DNA of 6,193 nucleotides, taken from NCBI GenBank assembly GCA_029938985.1, contig JAOZTW010000326.1, positions 1 to 6,193 on the forward strand, written 5' to 3'. The stretch comes from Bacteroidales bacterium. Its GTDB lineage: Bacteria > Bacteroidota > Bacteroidia > Bacteroidales > JAOZQN01. The translations under genes were made by a program, and so were the position numbers. The notes below the pieces were generated by a model that saw nothing but the letters and a program-made list of their open reading frames with translations, did no database searches and had not been told where the DNA came from. The first letter of the stretch is position 1. The number at the start of each line of letters is the position of its first letter. This document shows positions 6,120 to 6,193 of this stretch, one piece after another.

Positions 6120-6193
6120 TATTTTTCGGTTTACTATCAATTTGCGTTTCGCTAATTAAAAATGTAGTTTTTAAAATTCAATTTTTGGAGTAA

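Larger units (their letters stand above)
5788..6193. other. non-coding upstream region of the operon
   Basis: About 400 bases without a supportable gene. It holds the candidate promoter (5832-5839), A/T-rich sequence (5840-5968), a perfect long-armed inverted repeat (5969-6044), paired 10-base direct repeats and a 14-base palindrome (6074-6119), and a further CGGTTTA motif at 6127-6133. The last 42 bases contain a 13-codon minus-strand open end (stop at 6152-6154) that is too short to call a gene. Confidence 0.65.

Noticed and set aside
6152..6193. minus-strand open end of 13 codons at the right edge
   Set aside because: Could be the 3' end of a gene outside the window, but 13 A/T-rich codons without any motif give no support.

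Overview
The window looks like a piece of a low-GC Bacteroidota chromosome (Bacteroidales or Flavobacteriales type; I cannot place it lower). Reasons: two proteins end in type IX secretion (T9SS) type-A sorting domains with a YPNP motif, the genes lack Shine-Dalgarno sequences and have A/T-rich leaders, a TAnnTTTG-type -7 box precedes the first gene, and the domain repertoire (LamG, HYR-like repeats, DUF1566, 'YLTSETDP' repeats) is typical of that phylum.

Layout. Bases 1-76 hold the possible 3' tail of a plus-strand gene that starts outside the window. Bases 77-1313 are a very A/T-rich, gene-poor stretch. It contains two inverted-repeat-bounded structures that look like small non-autonomous transposable elements or IS remnants (about 250-497, with an extra solo end at 192-220, and about 881-1117), plus two hairpins. 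The hairpin at 1262-1299 is a convincing terminator for the minus-strand genes.

Bases 1314-5787 are three head-to-tail minus-strand genes, read from right to left with gaps of 4 and 27 bases, so almost certainly one operon. First is a 159-residue exported protein with a T9SS tail. Second is a 410-residue exported protein with a tail-fibre-like N-terminal domain, four 28-residue repeats and a C-terminal DUF1566/Lcl_C domain. Third is a 909-residue modular adhesin-like protein: an N-terminal beta-rich domain, LamG, FN3-like, three 73-residue repeats, an HYR domain and a T9SS tail. All three have signal peptides. The simplest reading is an operon for cell-surface or secreted adhesion/recognition proteins. 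The substrate is unknown and no enzyme active site is visible.

Bases 5788-6193 are non-coding. They hold the likely operon promoter, a perfect 20-bp inverted repeat with a 36-base spacer, and a small cluster of direct repeats and palindromes. I see no RNA gene, CRISPR array, complete transposase or defence system. The most distinctive observations are the inverted-repeat elements on both sides of the operon and the mosaic internal repeats of the large protein.
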